From: Liolophura sinensis
Lineage: Eukaryota > Mollusca > Polyplacophora > Chitonida > Chitonidae
NCBI RefSeq assembly: GCF_032854445.1
Contig: NC_088302.1
Coordinates: forward strand, 246,001-310,000
Length of the DNA: 64,000 nucleotides
Direction: 5' to 3'
The notes under the pieces are model-generated. The model ran no database searches, was not told the DNA's origin, and saw only the letters and a list, made by a program, of their open reading frames with translations. Below are positions 1 through 12,230 of the stretch, one piece after another. The position numbers were made by a program, and so were the translations under genes. Every line of letters starts with the position of its first letter. The stretch's first letter is position 1.

Positions 1-1300
1 CAAGGACTGATAAAAACAACCCCACAACGTCTCCACAGCCGTTAGATCATCTCGATATGACAACTATTGTTAAGACAAACTGGACTGACTTATATGGCTC
101 GTTGCTGATGCCGTAAAAAAGTACCTAATTTTTAAACAATTGGGTTTGACAGAAATTGGATTTTCAACCATGGTGGTCCCCAAAGACAGCATATCTCAGT
201 CGAGCGCAGACTGACAGCTTTCAGTACGACCTGGGTTGTGTGTGTCAGGTGTAAACGGGCCGTCAAGGAAATGTAATGGCAGACTATTTTATTGACGAAA
301 TATTAAATATTCTCCAGCATTATAGTAACAGAATTTCAGAAGTTATATTATTTTGCACCACTACAACTGCATGAATGGACTATCTGCAAATCAAAAATCC
401 AAGAATGCCCAGAGATGCTTTCGCTGTCGTTTTAATTGTCTATGCGTTTTCTTATTTGATACATGTTTAATTAAACTTGTACGACAAAACTTGTGCGAAA
501 AATAAGAAATGAGATGATTGGCCGTGGCGTTTTCTACCTACCTTGACCAACTGATAAAGAGTTTGTCTGTGGTGTACAAAGGAGTGTGTACAAAGGAGTG
601 GTGGTCAAAAATTGCACAGGTATACTCAGCCTGCATCACTCACAATTTTAAGTTTAAACCCTCTCCACGAGATGACTGCAATACTGCTAAAGTGGCGTTA
701 AGACATATTCAGTGATCCATTCTTACAGACATACTGGGTAACTAAGGCTTAATGGTGTAATGTACATCACGGTATTGTCTTCATGACATTCGATCTACCA
801 ATAACTGATTTATTCGTGACATACTGAATCAGAGTGTCTTGCTTCTCCTAGACTCCCCAGTTTCCGGTGAGCCAGACTGAACCTGTCTAGTGTGAGGATT
901 TGCAGTGTGTGGCGTGTCACTGCTAACAAGCCTCTACCTTACATAAATGGTTCTCATTACACTGAGCTCCAACCACTCGAATCACCACATTGCGTTAAAT
1001 TACTTTATGATGACAGCTATTTCAGCTGCGCCGAGAAACACGTGGTCATCCTTTGTTAATCTATGAGGCTTTGAGTGAGCACGTGGTATTAATCCCCCGC
1101 CGCCATCTAGCCGCCGCCACCATGAGCCGCTAAGACCGCCTGATCGTGCACGCCAGAGAGACCTAGACAGAAAAGCAGCAAGGGCACACCTACAGGCTAC
1201 TGTCGACTTTTTCCAACGTGTTTGGCACCGGATGTTTTTTCTTAAACGCTTTTTCAACAAACACTTAGTGTGCATGCTAATGGAAATGGTGTTGAGCAAG
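1..1300. other. Unassigned single-copy-looking DNA
   Basis: I see no tandem repeat or recognisable gene here. Short ORFs (518-715 plus; 1000-1392 minus, running into the next array) show no recognisable domain. Confidence 0.5.
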
Positions 1301-1590
1301 AGAGTCAACATCTGGACATGACGTAGAGTCAGACAGTCAACAACTGGACTTGATATGGAATCAGAAAGAATGTAGAGCCATAAAGTCAACAAATGTGCAT
1401 GATGTAGAGTCAGACAGTTAACAACTGGACATAATGTGGAGTAAGAAAGTCAACAACTGGCCATTTTGTTGAGTCAGAAAGTCAACGACCAGACAGAATG
1501 TACAATCAGAAGTCAACAACTGGACATGATGTAGAGTCAGAAAGTCAACAACTGACCACGATGTAGAGTAAGAAAGTGAACACAATATCC
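1301..1590. repeat. Minisatellite, ~32-bp unit, ~9 degenerate copies
   Basis: The word gtcaacaactggacatgat recurs about every 32 bp, followed by gtagagtcagaaa. Copies differ by substitutions and small indels, so the array looks old. Confidence 0.85.
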
Positions 1591-2374
1591 AGTTTGTTCT
1601 GATGTCCGCCTTATAAACAACTTGGTGTATTCCTAAGAAGAAGAAGACGCCATAAGCGTCATGGCGAACAGCCAAGAGCACGGTACTGAACACATGGCCA
1701 ACCAGACTTCGGAACCTGCAGGTGTGCTCGAGGAACAACCCTTGACATTCCCAAATAACCCTTGTTACATCATGAATGGGCAATAAAGTTTGTATAACTG
1801 TTATCTTGAGCTCCGTTTTAACGGGCTCTCCTGGTTTCTTGTGCATTTAACAGAGCTCAGTGATCCGACACACCAACTCTCTTGACATGTTTTATGACTC
1901 GCCAGATAAACAATGCAGGACATTATCTACACTCTGTCGACGCACCGTTATGTAACTGTATACAGATCTATCGTAAAAGATGGCCAAAATGCCGTACATG
2001 TAGACGTAAAAATAGAACACAAAGCTATATATAAAGGACACTAACATCTTTTCGCTTGCAGATTACTCCACTGACAGACGTGAGCACAGTTAAGCAGCAT
2101 GGCGTATAAATGGCTTCCCAATTAGTCAACAATCGACAGTTGTTAATTGAAGATGAAGAGTTCAAATTCAAATCAGCTGTTTGTCAAATCTAAATGACCA
2201 ACAAAATTTTAAGGCGTGATACTTGGCCAAAGAATTAGAAAAATAGAGAGACAAATGGACAGAAAGCAGAAAAGTGGACACATATACAGAGTGAAAGACG
2301 GAGAATGCTGGTAAAAGTAACCTCCTTTCCAATGACGGCATGAATTATTACAGGAGTTAAATACTACAACAGAA
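1591..2374. other. Unassigned spacer
   Basis: No repeat or recognisable gene. The ORF at 1418-1846 on the minus strand runs partly over the preceding minisatellite and has no recognisable domain. Confidence 0.5.
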
Positions 2375-3646
2375 CGTCAACATTTCTCGTCACCACACAC
2401 ACACTAAAGAAACTGACTTCCACTACGTCAACATATTCCGTCACGACACAAACTCTAAAGCAAATGACTGCAACAACGTCAACATATTCCGTCACGACAC
2501 AAACTCTAAAGAAACTGACTGCCGCAACGTCAACATATTCCGTCACGACACAAACTCGAAAGCAAATGACTGCCGCAACGTCAACATATTCCGTCACGAC
2601 ACAAACTCTCAAGAAACACAGCCACAACGCCAACATATTCCGTCACGACACACATTCTAAAGAAACTGACAGCCACAGCGTCAACATATTCCGTCACGAC
2701 ACAAACTCTAAAGAAACTGACTGCCGCAACGTCAACATATTCCGTCGCGACACACACTCTAAAGCAACTGACTGCCACAACGTCAACATATTCCATCCCG
2801 ACACAAACTCTAAAGAAACTGACAGTCACAACGCCAACATATTCTGTCACCACACACACTCTAAAGAAACTGACAGCCACAACGTCAACATATTCCGTCA
2901 CGACTCACCCTCTAAAGAAACTGACTACCGCAACGTCAACATATTCCGTCACGACACAAACTCTAAAGAAACTGACAGCCACAACGTCAACATATTCCGC
3001 CGCGACACAAACTCTAAAGCAACTGACAGCCACAACGTCAACATATTCCGTCACGACACAAACTCTAAAGAAACTGACAGCCACAACGTCAACATATTCC
3101 GTCACGACACACACTGTAAAGAAACTGACTGCCGCAACGTCAACATATTCCGTCACGACACAAACTCTAAAGAAACTGACAGTCACAACGTCAACATATT
3201 CCGTCACGACACAAACTCTAAAGAAACTGACTGCCGCAACGTCAACATATTCCGTCACGACACAAACTCGAAAGCAACTGACAGCCACAACGTCAACATA
3301 TTCCGTCACGACACAAACTCTAAAGAAACTGACAGCCACAACGTCAACATATTCCGTCGCGACACACACTCTAAAGCAACTGACTGCCACAACGTCAACA
3401 TATTCCATCACGACACAAACTCTAAAGAAACTGACAGCCACAACGTCAACATATTCCGTCACGACACACACTGTAAAGAAACTGACAGTCACAACGCCAA
3501 CATATTCTGTCACGACACACACTTTAAAGAAACTGACAGTCACAACGCCAACATATTCTGTCACGACACAAACTCTAAAGAAACTGACAGTCACAACGCC
3601 AACATATTCCATCACGACTCACCCTCTAAAGAAACTGACTGTCGCC
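2375..3646. repeat. Minisatellite, 51-bp unit, ~25 copies
   Basis: The core gtcaacatattccgtcacga recurs every 51 bp, followed by cacaaactctaaag and aaactgac. Copies are well conserved. Because 51 is a multiple of three and the unit lacks stops, long ORFs arise on both strands: 412 aa on plus (2464-3702) and 236 aa on minus (2905-3615). A unit beginning near 2580 is only 49 bp, which shifts the plus frame, yet the ORF continues in a second open frame. Its peptide changes from a TSTYSVTTQT type to an NIFRHDTNSK type. This argues that the ORF is a by-product and not a gene. No promoter, intron or non-repetitive domain is evident. Confidence 0.95.
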
Positions 3647-4069
3647 CAGTAAATGAAAAGTACTGGGCTTTAAGAAATATTACTTTCAATAAATTTCAAT
3701 AACAGTCGTATTCACTAAAACAGATATAGATCTGCCAAAAGAGGTGCACAATTAGTACCCATTGGAATACATGTGCGCCGTTAAATGCTATAGCTGCATT
3801 TCACAAAATATTTTATTTATGGGCAATTCCACTAGTTCAAAGAAAAATGAAACATCACTCAACTTTAACTGGATTTAATAAAACACATATAGATGGTACA
3901 TCTTACAAAGATTTGTATCTTTACAGAGACAATAACTGCAAATTGCAGACAGCGCTGGTATAGTGCCGTGACGTCACAATGACGCCCCATGGACTGCAGC
4001 GTCACAAAGAAAAATGACGTCAGCCTGCACAGTATTTTAGCTTGTGCAGTAATTTAGCCGCGCAGGGTG
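3647..4069. other. Spacer with locally duplicated segment
   Basis: A stretch at about 4000-4078 (gcgtcacaaagaaaaatgac...) is repeated with divergence at about 4245-4320. The two copies lie on either side of the SINE at 4079-4237. Nothing else is recognised. Confidence 0.5.
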
Positions 4070-4269
4070 TAAATTTTGTATCCGACCATAAGAGTCTTCC
4101 GGCAACCTGCGGACGGCCATGGGTGTCTCCCGGGCTCTGCCCGATTACCGCGCACCATAATAATGGCCACCGTCGTATAAGTGAGTCATTCTTGAGTACC
4201 GCTAAAACACCAATCAAATAAATAAATAAAATAAATATAAATTTTGCGTCACAGAGAAAAATGACGTCA
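3969..4269. promoter_or_regulatory. Three CRE-like TGACGTCA palindromes
   Basis: Perfect tgacgtca octamers occur at 3969-3976, 4015-4022 and 4262-4269. This sequence is the consensus CRE bound by CREB/ATF bZIP factors. The last two lie in the two copies of a local duplication, so they are not independent. No gene start is visible nearby, so a function is speculative. Confidence 0.2.
4079..4237 (+). mobile_element. SINE family 1, 5'-truncated copy
   Basis: The body (gcaacctgcggacggcc, then cataataatggccaccgtcg) and the tail aacaccaatcaaataaataa match the full-length copies at 11706 and 56472. The tRNA-like head is missing, as in 5' truncation during reverse transcription. A 9-bp candidate target duplication, taaattttg, flanks it at 4070-4078 and 4238-4246; being AT-rich and short, it is only suggestive. 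Confidence 0.85.
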
Positions 4270-5611
4270 GTCTGTGGAGTAATTTTGTTATGCAGGGTTT
4301 AAATCTCATATACCCCTTGTGGGCGTGGCCTGCAGCTCTGACATGTGTATGTCAACATTTTAACCCTCTTGCTCAGCCAATAACGGCCGAGAATCACGGA
4401 TGAAGTAGGGACAAGCCAATGCGTTTAGCCTATGGATAGCGTGTGCATACCTAGCCTTTGTTACATTATGTGCCATGTTTGACGATATCACAGACCATAA
4501 ACGATGGTGCTTATGCTATTCCCAGCAACGGAGGTAAGGGATAGTAGATAAAACAGAACACAAGACATTCTGAAGCTTGCGCACAAACAAGAGATGAACA
4601 AAGTAAAACAGATATCTCCAACATATTGCGTAATTCCCAGGCTAAAACAAAGGCGACGGGGTTTGACCTGCATGATCTAAGTGTAGTGCATCTCGGTGTT
4701 TTATTGTTTTATATGCATATGTTGACATACACAACAAAAAAATAAGATTGTCGTAGAATGACGATAGCGGCGTGAGAGGAGGTAGGTGAGATCTTTGTGC
4801 CAATCAAACACCCAGCATACCTTGACCAGGGGTAGCTGTCACAGAGGACAAATTTGTCCCTTTTCGATGTAAATGTACGCCATGTTTCCAATTGTCGTAT
4901 TGCAGGATTGTTTCTTCAATAATACCTATTTTAAGATCAAGATATTTTTAAGATCGGTGAAACATTTACGAGGGCCAAATCAACCAAACCTGTTATCCTT
5001 TGGCAGTGACACGTGTCCCTGACAACATGGTACACGGGTCTGACAAAATAGGCGTTCTGTTTCCGGAATCCTGTATTCCTACCACTGATACAGGTATTTA
5101 TACAGGTGTTCATCTTTCCGGACGGGATTCTAGAAGAGAATCGCCACATGGTAACACCCTTAAACTTCCACGTCCGTCCACCGAAAGAAACCTTCAACGA
5201 TTCTTCATTGTACCCTATAGACACAAGCAAGGTGTAAACAGAACTAAGAGAGGGGTGGAGGTCAGTGAAGACAAACGGGACATCAAACCCCATATGTGCG
5301 CTAGCATCGACGAGTAAACAGTGAGAGTGGAAGTCTTCCTTCAAAGGCTTTATGTACCTTTTATTAGCTCATCAGCTTCATGTACGGTGACAGGGTGATG
5401 AAAGAAAAATCTACGTAATGTACACATCGCACACAGCCGTCTCTGATGTACCTCTACTTTATTATTTTTTTGTCCGTCAACCTGCGTTGATAAAGACACT
5501 TCAAGGGAAGCAACATACTGAATGAAGGTGTGCTATTGATTCAAATTAATTGACTAAATTCGTTGAATGGATGATTTATTTGCTTCAAATACATATATTA
5601 TCAAAACATAT
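4247..5611. other. Unassigned DNA with overlapping short ORFs
   Basis: Non-repetitive. Two antiparallel ORFs overlap at 5000-5317 (plus, 105 aa) and 4937-5344 (minus, 135 aa). Neither shows a domain I recognise. At most one could be an exon, and I see no supporting context. Confidence 0.4.
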
Positions 5612-5772
5612 AAACCCACAACCATCCGCAGGTTGCTGACAAACCTTCCCACGTATGGCCGGAGAGGAAGCCAGCAAGAGGTGAACTTCAACTCACAGCG
5701 GCCACATGAGTGAGAGGCTCTTCGGTCATTGCGCACCGCTGGCACGCTCACCACTGCCCCCAGTAGGCCCCC
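5612..5772 (-). mobile_element. SINE family 1, 5' half (head and upstream body)
   Basis: In minus orientation this retains the tRNA-like head and adjoining body. aaccatccgcaggttgctga and ggccggagaggaagccagca match the full-length copy at 11706-11978. The 3' body and the aaataaat tail are absent. The head is diverged around the A box. Confidence 0.8.
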
Positions 5773-5927
5773 AGTGCTCTCTCGAATACACCTATACATC
5801 CATATATCCACATGTCTTCGAATATAATCTCCATTGCCCCATCAAGAACTGTGAATTTAAAGGCGTGTCAGGTACTTGGCGAAGTGAAGTGCTTTCCAGC
5901 CGTGATATCCAATTTCTTCCAACGTTA

Positions 5928-5987
5928 AGCGTGGATGTAACTCGTCAAGCGTGGATGTAACTCGTCAAGCGTGGATGTAACTCGTCA
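5928..5987. repeat. Tandem repeat, 20 bp x 3, identical
   Basis: agcgtggatgtaactcgtca occurs three times in exact succession. The identity suggests recent slippage or duplication. Confidence 0.95.
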
Positions 5988-6467
5988 AATGCATCTTTCG
6001 ATGCAAACGCATTTTTTTTTCTTAGCGCAAACCTACAACGTGCACCACGTTATCATTAAAATGTCTGAATGAAGAAAAAAGGCATAAGTAAGGGTCACAT
6101 TCTACCTTAGTATTGCACGATGAACTTAACTGCCACCTCTTCTTGTCGAGTGGCATTCAGTTTTGGTGGAGGATACCTTGGCAAGGTAACCAACAATGCA
6201 CGCCCAGACACGATCACAAAGCAACACCGCAATGTTATACAATCAAGGCGTCAAAATAGCACTTCGTCTAACCATTATACACGTTCCGGGTCAGTAATCA
6301 CAAGATCAATTTTCACAATAAAGTTCAACACAAAGCACCAAAGATCTAAGAAAGATAGGACTTATTCAAGCAAGGAGAAGCGGTCTTTTAAAACAGTTTT
6401 CAATAACAACTAAAAGATGTAAGGCAAAATCTAGGCAAATACATTGAATCAGTATGTAAATCGTCTA
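5988..6467. other. Unassigned spacer
   Basis: No repeat. A 97-aa plus ORF (6120-6413) is lysine/serine-rich towards its end and has no recognisable domain. Confidence 0.4.
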
Positions 6468-6595
6468 TCTTGCTATCATATATGTGTATCACGCTATCAT
6501 ATATGTGTATCACGCTATCATATATGTGCATCGCGCAAACATATGTGTATCACGCTATCATATGTGCGTATCACGCTATCATGTGTGTGTATCAC
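6468..6595. repeat. Minisatellite, ~21-bp unit, ~6 copies
   Basis: Repeats of tatcatatatgtgtatcacg, with shorter variants towards the right edge. Confidence 0.85.
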
Positions 6596-9582
6596 AAAAA
6601 GACGCCCTGAATAAAAACATGCATCAACAACAACACACAGGAATGTAATCAATAAGTACAGGAATTAAGCTACATAATCAAGTGGGTGGTTTTGGTCATG
6701 GATAAACACAAGTTGTTCTCAGACACCATGTTCTGGGTAGAACAATCTTACCGCCACCTCTAAGATGGTGGCCTCTCTGTCGTGTACTCGATCATGTGAG
6801 AAGCTCACCAGTTATCGGCTGAACACGTGCGGACTGGTTAAAGGCAACAGGTCGGTCCCTCTGTCATGCGATATCGCCGTGGTAATGTGTCGTAAAACTC
6901 TCGTAAATTTTATATTACACTAGCTGTATCTAAGATATCAGGGAAGGCGTCTGTAGAAAGAGGGTGGTCTGTGACGGAACTGAATCGTACAAGCCTTTGA
7001 GATTTTAGCGTAGAACAAAGACTTGGGTGACTTTCTAAACAATCAAGTTCTAGCTACTGATAACAGTTTAATTTAAATATATATGAGATGTATACACAAG
7101 TTCTGATGAGTGTTAGAAGGGGAAATGCATCACACACGTTACCCATGGCATTCTACCCTTTTTTCATCTGTCTGAAGACTTATGTGAACGGTTGTCATTA
7201 GCTTCAGACAAGCAGTTCCATTTGGTTTGTTGTAAAATGTGAACGACCACCAAGTCATTAAAGACACAGCTGACAACACCGCAGCGATACGGCAGTGTTT
7301 AATGATCAACAGAGTTATGTCCCATTGCGTGCTTCTGCCTTCGGGAGACAAATTTGTGACAGAGCAACAAACTGTGAATATATATAGACCATCGATATAA
7401 GCTTTATACATTGGCTTGACAGGCAAGGTTCAGTGGAGATTTGGAACATTCAAACAACAACCTGCTGACAACTAGGTCTGTATTCACTTTTTGAATATTT
7501 TTCGATTTTGAAAAATATCTTGATTTTTTGGTCATAATTAATCAGGAATCCTCTAGTCTATGGACTACGATAAACAGAACTGCTCATTCTAAAGGCAACC
7601 TATTCTTAACATTAAATTTAATGTCGGTAATGACAAATGTTCTACTCAAAACAGTTAGCTCAAAGAAATTGTAAACCACAGTAATTGTTGTGAGAATACT
7701 ATGCATGGAGGCACAAACAAAGTGCGGTGACACCTAGTGGCAGAAAGATGCACAATCTTCCATTTTACTTTGGGCTCTGACCCTTGGATGCAGTGTAAAC
7801 CTACATCAGATCTACGGTGTCGACATAAACAGCACGTGACGATGAAATGAGATATGCGATCCCAGTGGGAATGTACAGAGCAGTGAACCAGGCAGTACCC
7901 AGCAGTAACCAAGGCGTTCCCTCAGCCATTTCAGCCCTTTTTATTGCACAAGTCGACGCCTTTAACCTAAATATATTTGCAATTCTCGTTCACAATTTGT
8001 CGTCTGTATGACCACTGTCACAATTAGTCGTCTGTATGACCACTGTCAAAACGCATACAGCTGTGTCTTCGGGTCTGAACCTGCACTTGGCATAATCCAC
8101 CCGATAAAAAAAGATCCGCCATGTTAGCTAACAGTACAGAGCAAGCGATATGAGAGGTTTCCGGGAGGGCACACTGGGTGGTAGCTTTCGTATGGCTTCC
8201 TAGGAGATGTCTGCGGATCTCCCGCAGCGACCGTTAACACTGTATGGTGAGGACATGGTGACGACAGCCGGCTACAAGCACAAGCCACTGACATGATCGA
8301 CACGGTACCCTCGGTAACTTACGAGTAGAACGCTCTTCTCGACAAATTATGGAGTACATAGCTAAAATAATTGATAAGATGGTTGGTTGATCGAATGAAT
8401 GGTAGGCGTGTGTTTCTGTTTGATTAAATGGATGATTACCCGAAAGGTTGATCGATTGAACGGCTGATTCGACTGAATATTTAATTATGCACTGATCTTA
8501 TAAACTCTGACAGCCATTGACCTTGTATGATTTGACTTTAGTAGTCCTGTTGTAATCATTGGGTGAGTAAGTACTGGGATCACAGCTATAGGTAACTGTG
8601 TACTCAGTTGACATTGTGGCGACCATAACTTAGAAACTGCCTTTGAACAACGGTTGAATTGTTGTTTCTGTTTTGTGAAATGTGACTATGCAGGAACCCT
8701 GCCCTTTCTCATACCAGCCTAAGGGCCTTTTATCTCTGTGTCAATGATCAGTTCTGGAGGCGATCCGTGTGAGTATCAATTTAAGGCCTTTATTTACCCT
8801 TCTGGAAGCTCTTTGACATGAAATGACTGTGGTGCACAGGCTCTGTATTGTGCTCAGTCAGTCAGTCTAATACTTTGGGTCTATCCTAAAGTAGAGGGGG
8901 CGACCCGCCATCAAACTTCTGTCATACACCATTCATCTCTGAAATACTATATTGAAACAAAGTTGTGCCCTTACGTAATCTCACGCAAGCCAGAGTATAT
9001 TTTTTCTAGATTCGGAGCGAAAATAGACAACAGTGTTGTGGTTAGCCACTTTGAAGACGGAATCTGGATGGGGACAAAGTTTAATAAAACCGCTTGCTAC
9101 TGAGAAAGAAGAGCATGTCACTGACTGTGTAAGCAAACATTAACATTTCCCGGTACGGTCGCAGCCGAAGACAGATTATGTCAACAGGACATGAAGACAC
9201 GCTGTAATACTATCTACCATGAAGGTATAGAGTAACATATTCACATATAACGGTTTACTGATATTCTTGCACATTGGGCATAAACCAGGAAAAGTACACG
9301 GACGGGGCAGGTAACTATTTTTTATGCACATAAATAAATGATCAAATAAAACAGGTCAATAGCTTTTTTCATACTACAATAGCATTCCGCACTTACAACA
9401 TATCAAGATATTCAAATATCCTCAACGGTTTCAAATATAGATATTACTTTCACAAGAGCCACCCTCTGGTCGACGACAAGCACTACATCATAAAAAACTC
9501 ATGTCCACCTTTTCCTAACTTTCATTCAAAATCTGTGAAAAATACAAAGACCAGTATGTTGGAATATTCTGAATAATTTAGA
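6596..9582. other. Long unassigned single-copy-looking stretch
   Basis: About 3 kb with only one small duplication (7991-8046). ORFs are under 100 aa (for example minus 7139-7426 and 7655-7912) and unrecognised. I cannot exclude exons of a gene with long introns. Confidence 0.5.
7991..8046. repeat. Tandem duplication, 28 bp x 2
   Basis: The two copies of cacaattNgtcgtctgtatg + accactgt differ at one base. Confidence 0.9.
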
Positions 9583-9651
9583 TGAAGCATAACAGCTTGG
9601 TTGAAGCATAACAGCTTGGTTGAAGCATAACAGCTTGGCTGAAGCATAACA
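9583..9651. repeat. Tandem repeat, 19 bp, ~3.5 copies
   Basis: tgaagcataacagcttggt is repeated with a single substitution in the third copy. Confidence 0.95.
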
Positions 9652-9877
9652 TATGAAGCAGTATCTTCCAGTAAAACAACGTTACTGCTTTTCACTAAGC
9701 CTCATTACTTCGTGGCCTTCCAAATAGGCCTACTGTACTCGCAAGTATCACGGTGAATAAACGAAATATTCGGCATTCGGCATATATGTTGTACATATAC
9801 ACGATTTGTGGGCTCTCAGGAATTGTGTCGAGTAGGAAGCAAGAGTTAAGGGTCAGGCAGCATCAAGGGAGAAAAAC

Positions 9878-9989
9878 CTACCTGACAAAGTCACCTCAGC
9901 TACCTGACAAAGTCAACTCATCTACCAGACAAAGCCAACTTAAGCTACCTAACGAAACCCGACTAAGCTACCTGACACTGTCATCTCAG
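9878..9989. repeat. Minisatellite, ~22-bp unit, 5 copies
   Basis: ctacctgacaaagtcacctc-type units with increasing divergence. They lie inside a plus ORF (9753-10166) that I regard as incidental. Confidence 0.85.
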
Positions 9990-10394
9990 CCCACCCTAGT
10001 TACCTCAGAAACGTTTTGTCACAAATTCATAGGCGATCCAGTGAGTGCTAGATGCAAACCAACCCATAGGCAAAAGGTTAAGGGTCCGGAATTAAGATCT
10101 GTCACAATATATAGGTATGTAATCAAATTCATCAAAAAAAGCGTGGCTATAAATTCTGCTTTATAAAAGTAATTCTTACCTGGTCACGTGGTTCCGCCAA
10201 GAGAAACAGATGACAGATAAGAAATCGAATCAGTGTTACCCTGAAATAAAGAAGACAATCGTAAATAACATTCTGCTGGCCGATGGGATCCTGTCAGGGA
10301 ATTGCGCTTACTGGTCAAATGTACCGACGTTTCTCTGCACAGATGTGCACATAATATTGGTGGAAAACAAGTGGTCTTCAACAAATGTAAGAAT

Positions 10395-10836
10395 GCGTAC
10401 ACGGCCACATGCGAAGCGTTGGTGTAAACGGCCATATGCGAAGCGTCGGCGTAACGGCCACATGCGAAGCGTTGGCGTACACGGCCACACGCGAAGAATC
10501 GGCGTACACGGCCACATGCGAAGCGTCGGAGTACACCTCCATATGAGAAGCGTCGGCGCACACGGCCACATGCGAAGCGTCGGAGTACACGGCCATATGA
10601 GAAGCGTCGGCGCACACGGCCACATGCGAAGCGTCGGCGCACACGGCCACATACGAAGCGTCGGAGTACACGGCCATATGAGAAGCGTCGGCGCACACGG
10701 CCACATGCGAAGCGTCGGCGTACACGGCCATGTGAAAAGCGTCGGAGTAACGGCCATATGAGAAACATTGGCCTTCACGGCCACACGCGAAGCGTCGGTG
10801 TAACGGCCATATGCGACGCGTTGTCAAACGGCCATT
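10395..10836. repeat. Minisatellite, 27-bp unit, ~16 copies
   Basis: The unit contains acggccacatgcgaagcgtc followed by ggNgtac. Because 27 is a multiple of three, overlapping ORFs of 158-194 aa are open on both strands (for example minus 10184-10768, plus 10210-10761). They encode nonapeptide repeats in several frames, so they are unlikely to be genes. Confidence 0.95.
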
Positions 10837-10984
10837 ATCATGGAGGTTCCACGAGCAGTGAGAGCTTTCCCAGCACAAGGGAGGATTTCAACACACGCCT
10901 CGTGTGTCCTGGAAATTCAAAGCCCAGCGCTACTAAACAATAGACTACAAGGTGCGGGAAGGCCACGCGATACACCACAGGTCT

Positions 10985-11110
10985 CATTTTATAATCTTAT
11001 ATACATGAAGCGTCGTGTTATAACGTTAATATATCTACCCCAAATGTTATTTTGTAACGCTATATACTCCAACTGTTATGTTATACCGTTATAACGTTAC
11101 ACACGCAAAG
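10985..11110. repeat. Degenerate outlying copies of the 29-bp minisatellite
   Basis: Motifs such as gttataacgtta, ccaaatgttatttt and gttataccgttataacgtta resemble units of the array at 11625-12230. They are about 500 bp away and much more diverged. Confidence 0.6.
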
Positions 11111-11315
11111 TGCAATATTATATAGAGGATATACAATGAGTGACCCGATATATCAGATTCATTAAACGTGTGGTGTAATTTTCATATGTTCCTAGTCTTT
11201 GGCGAGCAGCATTCATAACTCCTCATTTGTCGAAACATTTGGCTCCAAAAGTGTGACCTAAATCTAACTCTATGACAACTGACGTCAGGTGATGACTAGC
11301 AGGGTGCGATGAGCG

Positions 11316-11374
11316 ATGATTTCGAAAACGCGAAAAGGTGGGTGCGGTGATTTCGAAGACGCGAAAGGGTGGAT
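11316..11374. repeat. Tandem duplication, ~31 bp x 2
   Basis: Two copies of tgatttcgaaNacgcgaaa followed by NggtggNtgc. Confidence 0.8.
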
Positions 11375-11688
11375 GCACAAGTTTGTAACGCGATACGCGG
11401 GTTACACAACAAACACCAAGACGCAAGTGTTAAAGTCTATTCTAAAAATAAAGAGAATGTGGCAAAAACTACATATTTCATGTTGCCATTCTGTTTCGCT
11501 CCCTCCGCAGAGGTCATGCACTTTAGACCAATTAACATTAAGGTCATACCATGTTGTTTGAAAGGTCATCTCTTTTTAATATGTATATTTGCGCACGGCC
11601 CGCAACTAACAGCGGGGTAGAATATAGATTTATATACATTAAGCGTCATATTATTACGTTTTTTTACCCCCAAGTGTTATCTATAGCG

Positions 11689-11705
11689 TTATATACCTCA
11701 GGTAT
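11689..11705. repeat. SINE target-site duplication, left copy
   Basis: ttatatacctcaggtat is repeated identically at 11979-11995, directly flanking the SINE. This is the expected mark of target-primed retrotransposition. Confidence 0.85.
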
Positions 11706-11978
11706 TTATTTTTATTTATTTGATTGGTGTTTTACGCCGTACTCAAGAATATTTCACTTATACAACGGCGGCCAGTGTCATGTTATGGTGGGTGGAAACC
11801 GGGCACAGCCCGGGGGAAACCCACGACCATCCGCAGGTTGCTGACAGACCGTCACACGTACGGCCGGAGAGGAAGCCAGCATGAGCTAGACTTGAACTCA
11901 CAGCAACCGCATTGGTGAGAGACTGTTGGGTCATTACGCTGCGCTAGCGCCCCAAACCAACTGAGCCACGGAGGCCCC
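11706..11978 (-). mobile_element. SINE family 1, full-length, with 17-bp target duplication
   Basis: Read on the minus strand, this begins with a tRNA-like head (ggggcctccgtggctcagtt). The A box lies near the right end, and the B box corresponds to gacttgaactc on plus near 11890. A conserved body follows, and the element ends in a tail of aaataaat type. No protein is encoded. SINEs depend on a partner LINE for mobilisation and on RNA polymerase III for transcription. Perfect 17-bp duplications on both sides indicate a comparatively young or well-preserved insertion. Confidence 0.93.
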
Positions 11979-11995
11979 TTATATACCTCAGGTAT
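11979..11995. repeat. SINE target-site duplication, right copy
   Basis: Identical to 11689-11705. The 29-bp array resumes immediately afterwards. Confidence 0.85.
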
Positions 11996-12230
11996 CATAT
12001 TATAACGTTACACTCCCCAAGTGTCATCCTATAACGTTACACACCCCAAGTGTCATCCTATAACGTTACACACCCCAAGTGTCATGTTATAACATTACAC
12101 ACCCCAAGTGTCATGTTATAACGTTACACACCCCAAGTGTCATGTTATAACGTTACAAACTCCACGTGTCATGTTATAATGTTACACAACAAAAGTGTCA
12201 TATTACATGTACAACGTTAAATACCCAAAG

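Larger units (their letters stand above)
11625..12230. repeat. Minisatellite, 29-bp unit, interrupted by a SINE
   Basis: Units of gttacacaccccaagtgtca followed by tgttataac. They are diverged on the left (11625-11705) and more regular on the right (11996-12230). A complete SINE splits the array at 11706-11978. Confidence 0.9.

Noticed and set aside
2464-3702. 412-aa ORF as a real repetitive protein
   Set aside because: It consists of 51-bp minisatellite units, stays open after a frame change, has equally open frames on the other strand, and has no unique N-terminal domain or signal peptide.
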